Origin: Winogradskyella psychrotolerans RS-3
GTDB taxonomy: Bacteria; Bacteroidota; Bacteroidia; Flavobacteriales; Flavobacteriaceae
Assembly: GCF_000427335.1 (NCBI RefSeq)
Contig: NZ_ATMR01000206.1
Coordinates: 1-64,000 of the forward strand
Direction: 5' to 3'
Length of the DNA stretch: 64,000 nucleotides
The notes beneath the pieces were generated by a model. It saw only the letters and a program-made list of their open reading frames with translations, did not search any database and had not been told where the DNA came from. Below are positions 40,892-51,189 of the stretch, in pieces; the stretch's first letter is position 1; each line of letters starts with the position of its first letter. Both the position numbers and the translations under genes were made by a program.

Positions 40892-41272
40892 ATGACAACA
40901 GAGACGAACAACAGATATTCTGATAAGGATTTAGAAGAATTTAGAGCTATACTTCAAGACAAAATAAAAAAGGCAGAGCACGATTTACAACTTATTAAAA
41001 GTGCTTATATGAATGACTTTGATAATGGTACTGATGATACATCACCAACATTTAAAGCGTTTGAAGAAGGAAGTGCAACGATGAGTAAAGAAGCAAATTC
41101 AGCATTAGCTATTCGTCAAGAAAAGTTTATTCGCGATTTGAAAAATGCGATTATCCGTATTGAGAATAAAACCTACGGAATTTGTCGTGTTACAGGGAAA
41201 TTAATAAACAAAGAGCGTTTAAAATTAGTGCCTCATGCAACGTTGAGCATTGAAGCTAAGAATATACAGTAA
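40892..41272 (+). CDS. TraR/DksA-like protein lacking a complete zinc finger
   Basis: A 126-residue coiled-coil protein of the DksA family, which enters the RNA polymerase secondary channel. The helical hairpin (residues 10-90) is acidic and lysine-rich. The usual four-Cys finger is degenerate: CRVTGKLINKERLKLVPHATLSIEAK keeps only the first Cys. Flavobacterial homologues commonly show this loss. It follows ileS by 5 bp, so it is probably co-transcribed. The role as a transcription factor is inferred from family membership. Confidence 0.85.
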   Translation: MTTETNNRYSDKDLEEFRAILQDKIKKAEHDLQLIKSAYMNDFDNGTDDTSPTFKAFEEGSATMSKEANSALAIRQEKFIRDLKNAIIRIENKTYGICRVTGKLINKERLKLVPHATLSIEAKNIQ

Positions 41273-41273
41273 C

Positions 41274-41310
41274 ATTCCTGTGAAAGCAGGAATCTCATTA
41301 TATTGAGATT
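41274..41310. repeat. Tandem hairpins: palindrome family 1 plus a second stem-loop
   Basis: ATTCCTG (41274-41280), loop TGAAAG, CAGGAAT (41287-41293) repeats the family seen at 3-22. It shares AAT with a second stem, AATCTCA (41291-41297) and TGAGATT (41304-41310). It is placed right after the DksA-like stop codon and may end that transcript. Confidence 0.6.
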
Positions 41311-41315
41311 CTATT

Positions 41316-41978
41316 TTGAATAAAAACAAGATCATAAAGTCATGGAATAATAATTTCATGGCTTTTTTTGTGCCTTTTGTTTTCGTTTTGAATACGCTAA
41401 CTGCCAAAGCTCAGAATATATTAGAAAAGACTATTCAAGCAGATGGAATAGAATCTATTTCAATAAATGGTAATCAGATTTTTTCAATTTTTGTTTCAAC
41501 TTCAAAGACCGATAAAATTAAGGTAACATCGACTTTAGATGGAGAATATCAAAATGAATTTCAGGTTGTAAGTAGTGAAAATAATCATACATTGATATTA
41601 AGCTTAGAGCATTTGTCATTTTTAGAAATACCAGATGATAAGCGAAACGCACACAAAGTTATTGCTGCAACGTTGCACATGGAAATCCCTGAACAACTCG
41701 CGTTACATATCTTAAGCGATATTGGTTCTGTAGATTTAAAAGGAGCTTTTAAATCGCTTTATATAGAATTGTTACAAGGGAGATGTACTATTGAGGGAGA
41801 GTCGACAACAGCTACAATAAATACTTTTGATGGCGATATTAGCGTTGTGACTAAAAATGCTTCTGTTGAAGCTAATTCTAATCATGGAAAAATTACTATA
41901 GATGATTTTTCTAATGTGATTTCAATATGGAAATTGAAGTCTATTAATGGAAATATTACGGTTGTAAAGCCAGATTAA
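41316..41978 (+). CDS. Exported putative adhesin-like beta-repeat protein (DUF4097-like)
   Basis: A 220-residue exported protein. The start is a TTG at 41316, giving a basic n-region and a signal peptide ending TAKAQ near residue 33; an in-frame ATG at 41358 would leave a signal peptide without positive charge. The mature part has repeating strands of the DUF2807/DUF4097 type (ILSDIGSVDLKGAF, TINTFDGDISVV, ANSNHGKITIDDF). No catalytic residues are visible. It is followed by lspA after 27 bp, and the two are probably co-transcribed. Confidence 0.65.
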   Translation: MNKNKIIKSWNNNFMAFFVPFVFVLNTLTAKAQNILEKTIQADGIESISINGNQIFSIFVSTSKTDKIKVTSTLDGEYQNEFQVVSSENNHTLILSLEHLSFLEIPDDKRNAHKVIAATLHMEIPEQLALHILSDIGSVDLKGAFKSLYIELLQGRCTIEGESTTATINTFDGDISVVTKNASVEANSNHGKITIDDFSNVISIWKLKSINGNITVVKPD

Positions 41979-42005
41979 TCCTTTATTTTTGTTTAAAACC
42001 GTTTA

Positions 42006-42659
42006 ATGTCTTTAAAGAAAGCCTCAATTATTATTTTCATTATTCTACTGATTGATCAAATCAGTAAAATTTATATAAAAACGCATTTTCAATTAGGTGA
42101 GGACGTTACCGTTTTCTCGTGGTTTAAAATTGCTTTTATAGAAAATGATGGTATGGCTTGGGGCACAAAATTGAGTGATTTTGTAAGTTTTATTTCAGAT
42201 GAAACAGCAAAATTAGTTTTAACCCTATTTAGAATTGTCGCTGTAACAGGTATTGCGTTTTGGCTTATAGACGTTACGAAGAAGAAGAGGTCTAAAACTT
42301 TAATATTTGCGATTTCTATAATCTTTGCAGGTGCTTTAGGCAATATCATAGATTCTGTATTCTATGGTGTTTTGTTTAATGATAGCGTAATGCAGGTCGC
42401 TTCATTTTTACCAGAAGAAGGTGGCTATGCTAAGGTGTTTCATGGAAATGTTGTAGATATGCTTCACTTTCCGATTTGGAGTGGTGTAATGCCAGATAAT
42501 CTGCCTTTAATTGGCGGTAAGTATTTTTCGTTTTTTGATCCTGTTTTTAATGTAGCCGATATGGCTATAAGTACAGGTATAGGGATTTTAATTGTATTTA
42601 ATAAGAAGGCTTTTGAAGAGTCTAATAATTCAACTAACTTAGGTACAATTAAAACATAG
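42006..42659 (+). CDS. lspA: Lipoprotein signal peptidase (signal peptidase II)
   Basis: It removes signal peptides from prolipoproteins. 217 residues, longer than the usual 160-170 because of an insertion between helices 3 and 4. The catalytic aspartates are in GALGNIIDSVFYG and FNVADMAISTGIG. The insertion (FNDSVMQVASFLPEEGGYAK and nearby) is common in Bacteroidota LspA. It lies between an exported protein gene and a T9SS substrate gene. Confidence 0.94.
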   Translation: MSLKKASIIIFIILLIDQISKIYIKTHFQLGEDVTVFSWFKIAFIENDGMAWGTKLSDFVSFISDETAKLVLTLFRIVAVTGIAFWLIDVTKKKRSKTLIFAISIIFAGALGNIIDSVFYGVLFNDSVMQVASFLPEEGGYAKVFHGNVVDMLHFPIWSGVMPDNLPLIGGKYFSFFDPVFNVADMAISTGIGILIVFNKKAFEESNNSTNLGTIKT

Positions 42660-42663
42660 TTTT

Positions 42664-45600
42664 TTGAATCGTATAATCTACTTTTTACTTTTTTATTTAT
42701 CAATATCTCTTTTTCTCAAAACGAAGCCAATAATTGGTATTTTGGTAATTATGCAGGTATTACTTTTAATAACGGAGCACCAACCGTATTAACAGATAGT
42801 GCGCTTTCAACATATGAAGGGTGTGCCACTATTTCAGATAGTACGGGTCAGTTATTGTTTTATACAGATGGGATCACGGTTTATAATAGAAATCATAATA
42901 TTATGCCCAATGGAACAGGGCTTTTGGGTGATCCGTCTAGTACACAGTCCTCCATAATTGTGCCCCAGCCAAATAATCCTAATATCTATTATGTATTTAC
43001 TGTAGATGATTTAATTACAAATACTAACGGTTTGCGGTACTCTATTGTAGATATGACTTTAAATAATGGTTTTGGCGACGTCACAAGTGTTAAAAATGAA
43101 TTATTAGTCACACCAACTTCAGAAAAAGTGACTGCGGTATTACATGCCAATGGTCAAGATATTTGGGTGATATCGCATGGTTTTGATAATAATGAATTCT
43201 ATGCCTATTTAGTGACAGATACAGTTCTTAATACGGTCCCTATAACCAGTGCAACAGGTTTTATAATCACCTATTCGGGTAATAATTTTAAGGGATCAGG
43301 TGTGCTTAAAGCATCACCTAATGGAGATAAATTGATCATGTGTGCTTTAGGATTCGGAACACAACTTTTTGATTTTGATAGTTCTACTGGGATGGTGAGC
43401 AATCCTATAAATCTTAATACAGAATATGGTAGTTATGGCGCAGAATTTTCACCTTCGGGTAATCTGCTTTATACAAAACGTGGTTTACTAGAATCATCAA
43501 GTTTATGGCAGTATAATCTTACAGCAACAGACATTCCTAATTCAGGCATATTGTTATTTGAACTTTCAGAACAAGAACTAGAAGATGAACAAGAGGTAGG
43601 CCAGATGCAAATAGGGCCAGACAATAAGATTTATGTCTCTATAAAGAACAGGGATTATTTAAGTGTTATTAATAACCCTGAAGTTTTAGGATTAGGTTGT
43701 GATTTTATTAGTGATGCCATTTATTTGCTAGGCAATGTTTGTAGGTATGGTTTACCTACATTCATACAATCTTATTTTTTTGTAGGTTTTGAGTCTAATA
43801 ATCCGTGTTTAGGAGAAGAAGCTAATTTTTCAGCCAATATACCACAAGCTTATGATAGTCTTGTATGGGATTTTGGAGACGGAAACACCTCTACGGAAGA
43901 AAATCCTACACATACGTACACTACTGCTGGTGAGTATGAGGTATCACTATCAGTTACTGCTGGTGCAGAAAATTCTTTAGAATCTAAAACCATTACGGTT
44001 TATGAACTTCCGTTAGCTACACCACTTGTAGAGTTAAAACAATGTGATGATGATTTAGATGGTTTTAGTTTGTTTAATCTTACAGAGATTAATGAATTGT
44101 TATCGGTTAATCACGACAATGAAATAATTACATTTTATGAAACGGAAGCAGATGCAGAAAGCTATACCAATGCTATAACAAATGAAACCTCATACAGTAA
44201 CGAAACTGTAAATACTGATACGGTTTGGGCAAGAGTTGAAAACACTAATGGTTGTTATGAAACAGCTCAAGTTAATTTATTGGTATCAACAACACAAATT
44301 CCAGAAACATTTACTAAAGATTTTTACCAATGCGATGATGGTGAAGATCTCACAGACGGTATTTCAACCTTCGATTTTAGTACGGTAACTTCAGAAATTG
44401 AAGCTTTATTTCCTGTAGGACAACAATTGCTTATAAATTATTACACAACAGTTTCAGATGCATTGTCCGAAACAAATGCTATAAATGATATTAGTAATTA
44501 TCAAAATATTGGATTTCCCAACCATCAAAATATTTATGTTAGAGTAGATAATGCGTTAAATAACGATTGCCTTGGTCTGGGACATCATATTACATTACAT
44601 GTAAATCCCGTACCTTTAATAACAGGTCCTATAATATTTGAACAATGTGATGAAGGCAACGATGGAATAGAGTCTTTTGATACTTCTGGTGTTGAAACAG
44701 AGCTTTTAATAGGTCAGACACAGCCCATAGTGTTTACTTATGTTGACGAATTGGGCAACACGTATCCAAGTCCATTGCCTAGCCCAATTGTAAGTAATGT
44801 ACCCGTTTTAAATATTTTTGCGACCATGACGATTGAAGATGCAACAAGTCCATTAGGTGGTTGCAGTGTGCAAACAACTATAAGTCTTTCAATTTCTAGT
44901 GGTGTTACGGCGCATCCTGTTAGTGATTTTAGTGTTTGTGATACTAATGGTGATGGCTTGCATGAATTTGATACATCAACAATTGAGGCCACAGTTTTAA
45001 ACGGACAATCAGATGTAGTTCTAAGTTATTTTGAAGCAGACGGAACTATATTGACAAACCCACTTCCAAATCCATATATCATTTCATCGAAGTCTATTGT
45101 AGCAAGAGTTGAAAGCACACTGAATTCATTCTGTTTTGATGAAACCATTATAGAATTTCAAGTAAATGAACTGCCAATTGCTAATACTATTTCTAATGAT
45201 TTTGTTTGTGACGATGCTTCTAATGATGGTGAACATGTATTTACACTTTCTAATTATGATAATCAAATACTAGATGGGCAATCTGATGCGATTTTTGATG
45301 TCTTCTATTTTGATAATTTAGAAAATGCTGAGCAGCATATAAATCCTTTACAAGATAATTTTGTTGTAGCTTCAGAAAGTGTCACTGTTTACGCAAAAAT
45401 TCAAAATACTAATGAAGCAGTTTGCAATGATATTGTGTCATTTCAACTTGGAGTCAATTATTTTCCCATTGCAGAGCAGCCACAAAGCATTAGTGTTTGT
45501 GATGACGCTATTAATGATGGATTTACAGAGCTAAACTTGACTAATTTTGATGATGAAATTTTAGGAGATTTAAATCCTTCTGGTTTTAGTGTGAGCTATT

Positions 45601-46442
45601 ATTTAAGTTTGAATGACGCTATTGAAGACCATAACCAAACGGCTTATAATTATACGAATACAACAAATCCTCAAACGTTTTATGCGCGTTTAGAAAATGT
45701 GAATTCACCACAATGTTTCACTACGACTTCAGTAGAAATAACGGTTAAAGAACAGCCTGTTTTAGAAATGAATGAGTATTGGCCATTATGTGATAATCAT
45801 TCCGTTGAGATTATTGCAGACTTTGGTTATGATTACTACAATTGGTCTACTGGTCAAACCACAAGAGCAATTGTTGTTAATGAGCCTGGAGAATATACTG
45901 TTGTCGTATCAAATGATTATGGTAACTTAATGTGTACTACCGAAAAAACTGTTTTTGTGAGTTTATCTGATATTGCTGTGATTGCAGCTATTGAAACCGT
46001 AGATTGGTCTCAAAGTACTAATGTGATTTCCGTGTTTGTGGAAGGTCTTGGTGATTATGAATACTCATTAGATGGTATAAACTATCAGGATGCACACATT
46101 TTTGAAGGGTTGCAAATTGACGACTATCATGTATATGTAAGAGATAAAAATGGTTGTGGTGTAATAGTGGAGGAGGTTTACTTGCTTAATTATCCTAGAT
46201 ATTTTACTCCCAATGACGATGGCACCAACGACTTTTGGCAGATTAAAAATTCTATAAAAGAACCATCAAATAAAGTTTATATTTATAACCGTTATGGTAA
46301 ATTAATTACGGAATTAAAACCTAATGATTCAGGTTGGGACGGTACGTTAAACGGAAATAAATTACCAAGTAGTGATTATTGGTTTGTTTTAGAGCGTCAA
46401 GATGGAAAAACCTATACAGGGCACTTTGCTTTAAAGCGGTAA
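42664..46442 (+). CDS. Gliding-motility-associated C-terminal domain protein, T9SS type B (frame interrupted)
   Basis: About 1259 residues restored. It starts with TTG at 42664 (signal peptide MNRIIYFLLFYLSISLF...SQ) right after the lspA stop. A WD-like N-domain (NNWYFGNYAGITFN; ISDSTGQLLFYTDG) is followed by a PKD domain (WDFGDGNTSTEENPTHTYTTAGEY). Six modules then each open with CD(D/E/T)...DG (near 44041, 44329, 44643, 44935, 45205, 45498). The last 90 residues are a type B sorting domain (YFTPNDDGTNDFW, IYNRYGKLITEL). The signal peptide is one T short (T5 42710-42714), so the frame as written opens only internally. It is likely an adhesin or part of gliding surface machinery. Confidence 0.87.
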
Positions 46443-46450
46443 CTTCTATT

Positions 46451-47014
46451 TTAGAACGTTATAATATGATCTGGAGTCACACAATAATCCAATCTAATAT
46501 CTTCTTCGGAAGCTTCAATAGTTTCATGCTCAGCTTCAAAAAAAGACAAGCCTATTTTTACGGTTTCAGGTTTACAATCTGCTAAAAACCGATCATAAAA
46601 GCCTTTGCCATACCCAATTCTATGTCCTGTGTTATCAAAAGCTAAAAGCGGAATAAAAACGACTTCTAATTGAGACGATGGAATTTCAATACCATCAATG
46701 GGTTCAGGAATATTATATGTATTCTTTTGAATTCTGGTGTTATCCGTAAGTAGATAATGGGTCATAGAATAATCTTCAAAATTACTCTTAGAAATCACAA
46801 TATTTTTATCCTTTCCTGATAGAATATTTAGAATATAATCGGTATTAATTTCCTTTTGTTCTTCAATGGTTAAGAAGATATGGTAAAAGGTTTTATCCCA
46901 AATATCTAAGGTTAAGAGTTTATTAGCAATGGCTAAACTAAAATCGTCAACTTCAGTAAGGGATAGTTGCTGACGTAATTCCTTATATTTTTTTCTTAAT
47001 AAAGGCTTGCTCAT
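46451..47014 (-). CDS. 5-formyltetrahydrofolate cyclo-ligase
   Basis: It converts 5-formyl-THF to 5,10-methenyl-THF with ATP, salvaging a storage folate. 187 residues. The N-terminal basic SKPLLRKKYKELRQQLS binds phosphate, and the ATP/Mg site is GHRIGYGKGFYDRFL (about residues 132-146). It overlaps the aspartoacylase-like gene by one base (ATGA-type junction), so it may be translated from the same message. It sits convergent to the gliding protein gene. Confidence 0.93.
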   Translation of the reverse strand: MSKPLLRKKYKELRQQLSLTEVDDFSLAIANKLLTLDIWDKTFYHIFLTIEEQKEINTDYILNILSGKDKNIVISKSNFEDYSMTHYLLTDNTRIQKNTYNIPEPIDGIEIPSSQLEVVFIPLLAFDNTGHRIGYGKGFYDRFLADCKPETVKIGLSFFEAEHETIEASEEDIRLDYCVTPDHIITF

Positions 47015-47978
47015 TACGATTCGATCTCTGTAGAAATATGGAAAATAGCATCACCTTGATAGATTATTGGAGATTCATTGACGTTAAAAATATAACCTGC
47101 GTTTGGTGCTTTTACAAAATAGTTGAAACTACCATAAGGATCTGTGATATTACCTAGAACTTGGCCTTTAGTGACTTTTGAATTTATACTTATAGTAGCT
47201 TTAAACATTCCAGAGTATTTCGCTCTTAACCACTTGCTGTCTTTAATAATCACCGCGCTGACCTTAGGTCTAGAGACTTTAAATTTGCTTCTTAGCATTC
47301 CTAAATGGTGTAAAACGCGTTTGGCCCCATTAACACCTGTGTTTGTAATATTATTATCAATGTTAAACGACTTTCCTCCTTCAAATAATAACATAGGTAT
47401 ACCCGCTTTATCACAAGCATTTCTATAGGATTTATTTAAGTTTTGAGAATAGAATATAAAAGGAGCTCCAAAAACATGTGCTAATTCTGTAAGGCGTTCA
47501 TTATCTCTTACAATTCGTATTTGAGCAGCATTAAACCGACCTGCTCCACCTGTATGGAAATCCATGGCAAAATCGACATGAGGTACTAATTCTGTCATCA
47601 CAAAATGAGCCACTCTACTCGCTAGAGAACCATTGGCACTTCCTGGAAAAGAACGGTTTAAATCTCGTCCGTCCGGAAATAAGCGATCCATATTTAAAAA
47701 CCAAAAACGTTGATGACAGGCACACAAATAATTGTACCTGTCTTAGGAACGTTAATACCTTTGGCTATAATTTGCCTTATAATTTCTACACCATTAATTT
47801 CGTCACCATGAATACCAGCAGTCATTAAAACCGTTGGCCCAGGTTTTTTAGATCGTTCAATTATAATAGGAACTTCTAATGTGTTTCTGGTGTGTAATTT
47901 TGCTACTTCAAAAGTTGCAGTTACACTTTTACCAGGAGCGACTTCGACTCCTAAAATATTTAAAATATCTTTTGGCAT
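47014..47978 (-). CDS. AstE/aspartoacylase-family zinc hydrolase (frame interrupted)
   Basis: About 321 residues restored. It is an M14-like deacylase of the succinylglutamate desuccinylase/aspartoacylase family. Zinc ligands are His57 and Glu60 in GIHGDEINGVE and a later His in MDFHTGG; GRDLNRSFPG is the substrate-binding arginine motif. The frame breaks at A5 47696-47700 (T run on the coding strand); one more T gives VINVFGFLNMDRLFPDG. In this neighbourhood (RimK plus retropepsin-like protease) it is predicted to trim or hydrolyse an amide made or regulated by RimK, but the substrate is unknown. Confidence 0.87.
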
Positions 47979-47981
47979 GTT

Positions 47982-48857
47982 TTAGATCGTATTTCGTTCT
48001 ATAAAAGTAATGATAGCTTTGGCAATATTCTTTTTAGTTGCTCCTTCAATACCTTCTAGGCCTGGTGTAGAGTTAACTTCTAACAATAATGGACCACGTG
48101 AAGACTGTAGCATATCTACACCACAAACAGGGAGTTTTAATACTTTTGCAGCTCTCATTGCTAATTTAAGTTCGTCTTCATCTAGCTTTATAATGTTGGC
48201 AGAACCACCACGATGTAAATTAGATCTAAATTCGCCTTCTTTACCTTGGCGCTTCATAGCTCCAACAACTTGCCCATCTACAACCAAAGCTCTTAAATCT
48301 GCGCCTTTAGCTTCTTTGATGAATTCTTGAACAATAACTCTTGCTTGCAGACCATTAAAGGCTTCTAGTACAGATTCAGCAGCATTTTTAGTTTCTGCTA
48401 AAACCACACCTAACCCTTGTGTGCCTTCTAGTAATTTTATAATTACAGGTGTTCCTCCAACATAATTAATAACTTCTTCTACGTCTCTAGAATAATTGGT
48501 AAATACTGTTTTAGGCATCCCAATACCAGCTTTACTTAGGCGCTGTAAGCTTCTTAATTTATCACGAGAACGTGTTATAGCATCTGATGGTGCAATAGTG
48601 AAAATGCCCATTTCTTCAAACTGTCTTACAACTGCACAGCCGTAAAATGTAATTGAAGCTCCTATTCTAGGTATAACGGCATCAACATAATCTAAGTAAC
48701 GATCTTTATAATATATGGTAGGTTTCTCCTTCTCTATAATGATGTCGCATTTTAAAGGATCAATGATTTCAACGGCATGACCTCTTTTTTTACCTTCTTC
48801 AACAAGTCGTTGGGTAGAGTAGAGTTCAGGATTGCGTGAAAGAATTACTATGTTCAT
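47982..48857 (-). CDS. rimK: RimK-type ATP-grasp ligase
   Basis: A 291-residue ATP-grasp enzyme. RimK adds glutamates to the C-terminus of ribosomal protein S6 in gammaproteobacteria; homologues elsewhere ligate other amino acids. The N-domain is [19 protein letters not shown]. The ATP-grasp core has the [18 protein letters not shown] loop and the [16 protein letters not shown] strand, and [17 protein letters not shown] carries the metal-binding Glu-x-Asn. It ends 3 bp before the aspartoacylase-like gene and overlaps the protease gene by 4 bp. This three-gene arrangement suggests a cycle of modification and removal. Confidence 0.93.
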   Translation of the reverse strand: MNIVILSRNPELYSTQRLVEEGKKRGHAVEIIDPLKCDIIIEKEKPTIYYKDRYLDYVDAVIPRIGASITFYGCAVVRQFEEMGIFTIAPSDAITRSRDKLRSLQRLSKAGIGMPKTVFTNYSRDVEEVINYVGGTPVIIKLLEGTQGLGVVLAETKNAAESVLEAFNGLQARVIVQEFIKEAKGADLRALVVDGQVVGAMKRQGKEGEFRSNLHRGGSANIIKLDEDELKLAMRAAKVLKLPVCGVDMLQSSRGPLLLEVNSTPGLEGIEGATKKNIAKAIITFIERNTI

Positions 48858-49282
48858 TTAATTATGTTTTGTTTAAAGGATTGATTTTCTATATCGACAT
48901 CAATCAAAAATTTGTGTTTCAAAAATTGACGGCCTATTAATACGGGGAACCTCATATCGTCTCTAGTGCTTAAAGTTAAGTTAATCTTATAGCTTTTACC
49001 AAAGAATACAACGGTAGTTTTAATTTTGTAGCGGTTTTCTTTATGTCCATTGCTACTTTTTACATCTGTATAAGTGTAGGTATTAAAAGCTATTTCTTCG
49101 CTTTTAAAGTTAGGATGGCCTTTACTTTCAAAAATACAATAAAGTTTGCCATCTTCTTCTCTAATTTTAGAGCAATGAATTGCAGAAGTATAAGCTCCTG
49201 TATCTATTTTAACATCGATGTTGTTTAATTTTAATTCGGGAAAATTGACTTTGTCTACACGTCCCAAAACTTTTTTTGTCAT
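48854..49282 (-). CDS. RimB-like retropepsin-family protease (COG4067)
   Basis: I start it at 49282 ([17 protein letters not shown], 142 residues); an in-frame start at 49342 would add an unlikely hydrophobic leader. It has the single pepsin-like motif [14 protein letters not shown], and a C-terminal [20 protein letters not shown] typical of retropepsin-like folds. Proteins of this group are encoded with RimK, where RimB removes the glutamates that RimK adds. It overlaps rimK by 4 bp (ATGA junction), so their synthesis is coupled. Confidence 0.82.
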   Translation of the reverse strand: MTKKVLGRVDKVNFPELKLNNIDVKIDTGAYTSAIHCSKIREEDGKLYCIFESKGHPNFKSEEIAFNTYTYTDVKSSNGHKENRYKIKTTVVFFGKSYKINLTLSTRDDMRFPVLIGRQFLKHKFLIDVDIENQSFKQNIIK

Positions 49283-49372
49283 AAACTTAAATATATAAAA
49301 AAGAGGCGCAAGGTAATGATAAAGTGTATTAATTATACACATATCTTTTTACGAATTATTACCTTTGATTAA

Positions 49373-51166
49373 ATGCCAGAATCTACTTTAGACATACAGA
49401 TAAAAACGCTTCCTCATCAACCTGGTGTTTACCAGTATTTTGATGCAGACGAGCAATTAATCTATGTCGGAAAAGCTAAAGATATAAAAAAACGCGTTAG
49501 TAGTTATTTTACCAAGCATCACGACTATGGTAAAACGCGTGTTTTAGTGAAAAATATTGCTTCGGTTAAGCATATTGTTGTTGAAACCGAAAATGATGCC
49601 TTATTGCTTGAGAATAACCTCATAAAAAAGTATAAGCCTAAATACAATGTTTTATTAAAGGACGATAAATCGTATCCTTGGATTTGTATTAAAAAAGAAC
49701 GGTTTCCGAGAGTGTTTCCTACGCGACGTGTAATTAAGGATGGTTCAGAATACTTTGGGCCTTATACCAGTATGAAAACGGTAAAGACGCTTTTGGGTTT
49801 AATAAAAGGTTTATACCAATTACGGACTTGTAATTATGATTTATCTGAATCTAAGATTAACACTGGTAAGTATAAAGTCTGTTTAGAATATCATTTAGGA
49901 AACTGTAAAGGTCCTTGTGAAGGCTATGAAAGTGAAGAAGAGTATGCTGCAAATATTACAGCGATTAGAGAAATTCTAAAAGGAAATTTTAAAGATTCCT
50001 TGCAGCAATTTAGGATTCAAATGCGGCAACATGCAGAAGCTATGCAATTTGAAGATGCTCAAAAAATAAAAGAAAAATTAGAGGTTTTAGAAAATTACCA
50101 AGCAAAGTCTACCATTGTAAATCCTAAGATTAATAATGTCGATGTGTTTTCAATCATTAGTGATGAAACTTATGCTTACGTCAACTTTTTACAGTTAAGT
50201 CACGGATCAATTATTAGATCTCACACTTTAGAATTAAAGAAGAAATTACAAGAGACAGATTTGCAATTATTAGAATTGTCAATCACTGAAATCCGTCAGC
50301 GTTTTAATTCAAATTCTAAAGAAATTTATGTGCCTTTTAAAGTGAATTTAGGGGATGAATTAAAAATAACAATACCGAAACTTGGAGATAAAAAAAGTAT
50401 CTTAGACCTGTCTATTCGTAATGCAAAATATTACAGAATGGATAAGTTGAAACAAGTGAAAATTGTAGATCCAGATCGCCATGCCAACCGAATAATGGCA
50501 CAAATGAAAGCAGATTTACGCTTGTCTGAAGAGCCTAGGCATATTGAGTGTTTTGATAACTCTAATATACAAGGTACAAATCCGGTAGCCGCATGTGTTG
50601 TTTTTAAGAATGGTAAACCGAGTAAAAAAGATTATCGTAATTTTAATATCAAAACTGTAGATGGTCCAGATGATTTTGCGTCCATGGAAGAAGTGGTGTA
50701 TAGACGGTATAAGCGTTTACTAGAAGAAGAGCAACCTTTGCCTCAACTTATTATTATAGATGGTGGAAAAGGACAATTATCTTCGGCTTTAAAAAGTTTA
50801 GATGTTTTAGGACTTCGTAATGAAATCGCCATAATAGGTATTGCAAAACGTTTAGAAGAATTGTTTTATCCAGATGATCCAATTCCGTTATATTTAGATA
50901 AAAAAAGTGAGACCTTAAAAATTATACAACAACTAAGAAATGAAGCGCATCGCTTTGGGATAGAACATCATAGAAATCGAAGAAGCAAAGGAGCATTAAC
51001 GACTGAGCTAGAAAATATTTCAGGTGTAGGTGAGCAAACGATTGTAGATTTAATGAAACAATTTAAAACTGTTAAGCGTATTGCGAATGCCAAGTTAGAT
51101 GAGCTTGAGGCGGTTGTTGGTGTTTCGAGGGCAAATAAAGTATATAATTATTATCATAAAGAATAA
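49373..51166 (+). CDS. uvrC: Excinuclease ABC subunit C
   Basis: It makes the dual incisions in nucleotide excision repair with UvrA/UvrB. 597 residues. The N-terminal GIY-YIG-type nuclease is PGVYQYFDADEQLIYVGKA (residues 18-36). A UVR helix follows (AMQFEDAQKIKEKLEVLENY, about 224-243), then an RNase H-like nuclease with ECFDNSNIQGTNPVAACVVF and LIIIDGGKGQLSSAL. A C-terminal HhH domain reads ISGVGEQTIVDLMKQF. It is divergent from the rim operon; the following patatin gene starts 23 bp on. Confidence 0.96.
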   Translation: MPESTLDIQIKTLPHQPGVYQYFDADEQLIYVGKAKDIKKRVSSYFTKHHDYGKTRVLVKNIASVKHIVVETENDALLLENNLIKKYKPKYNVLLKDDKSYPWICIKKERFPRVFPTRRVIKDGSEYFGPYTSMKTVKTLLGLIKGLYQLRTCNYDLSESKINTGKYKVCLEYHLGNCKGPCEGYESEEEYAANITAIREILKGNFKDSLQQFRIQMRQHAEAMQFEDAQKIKEKLEVLENYQAKSTIVNPKINNVDVFSIISDETYAYVNFLQLSHGSIIRSHTLELKKKLQETDLQLLELSITEIRQRFNSNSKEIYVPFKVNLGDELKITIPKLGDKKSILDLSIRNAKYYRMDKLKQVKIVDPDRHANRIMAQMKADLRLSEEPRHIECFDNSNIQGTNPVAACVVFKNGKPSKKDYRNFNIKTVDGPDDFASMEEVVYRRYKRLLEEEQPLPQLIIIDGGKGQLSSALKSLDVLGLRNEIAIIGIAKRLEELFYPDDPIPLYLDKKSETLKIIQQLRNEAHRFGIEHHRNRRSKGALTTELENISGVGEQTIVDLMKQFKTVKRIANAKLDELEAVVGVSRANKVYNYYHKE

Positions 51167-51189
51167 TTTAAAAACCATATGGGTTTGTA

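Noticed and set aside
49360-49367. Leaderless uvrC promoter (TACCTTTG)
   Set aside because: It matches TAnnTTTG next to the ATG, but there is no -33 box and the gap to the divergent rim operon is short, so the support is too weak.
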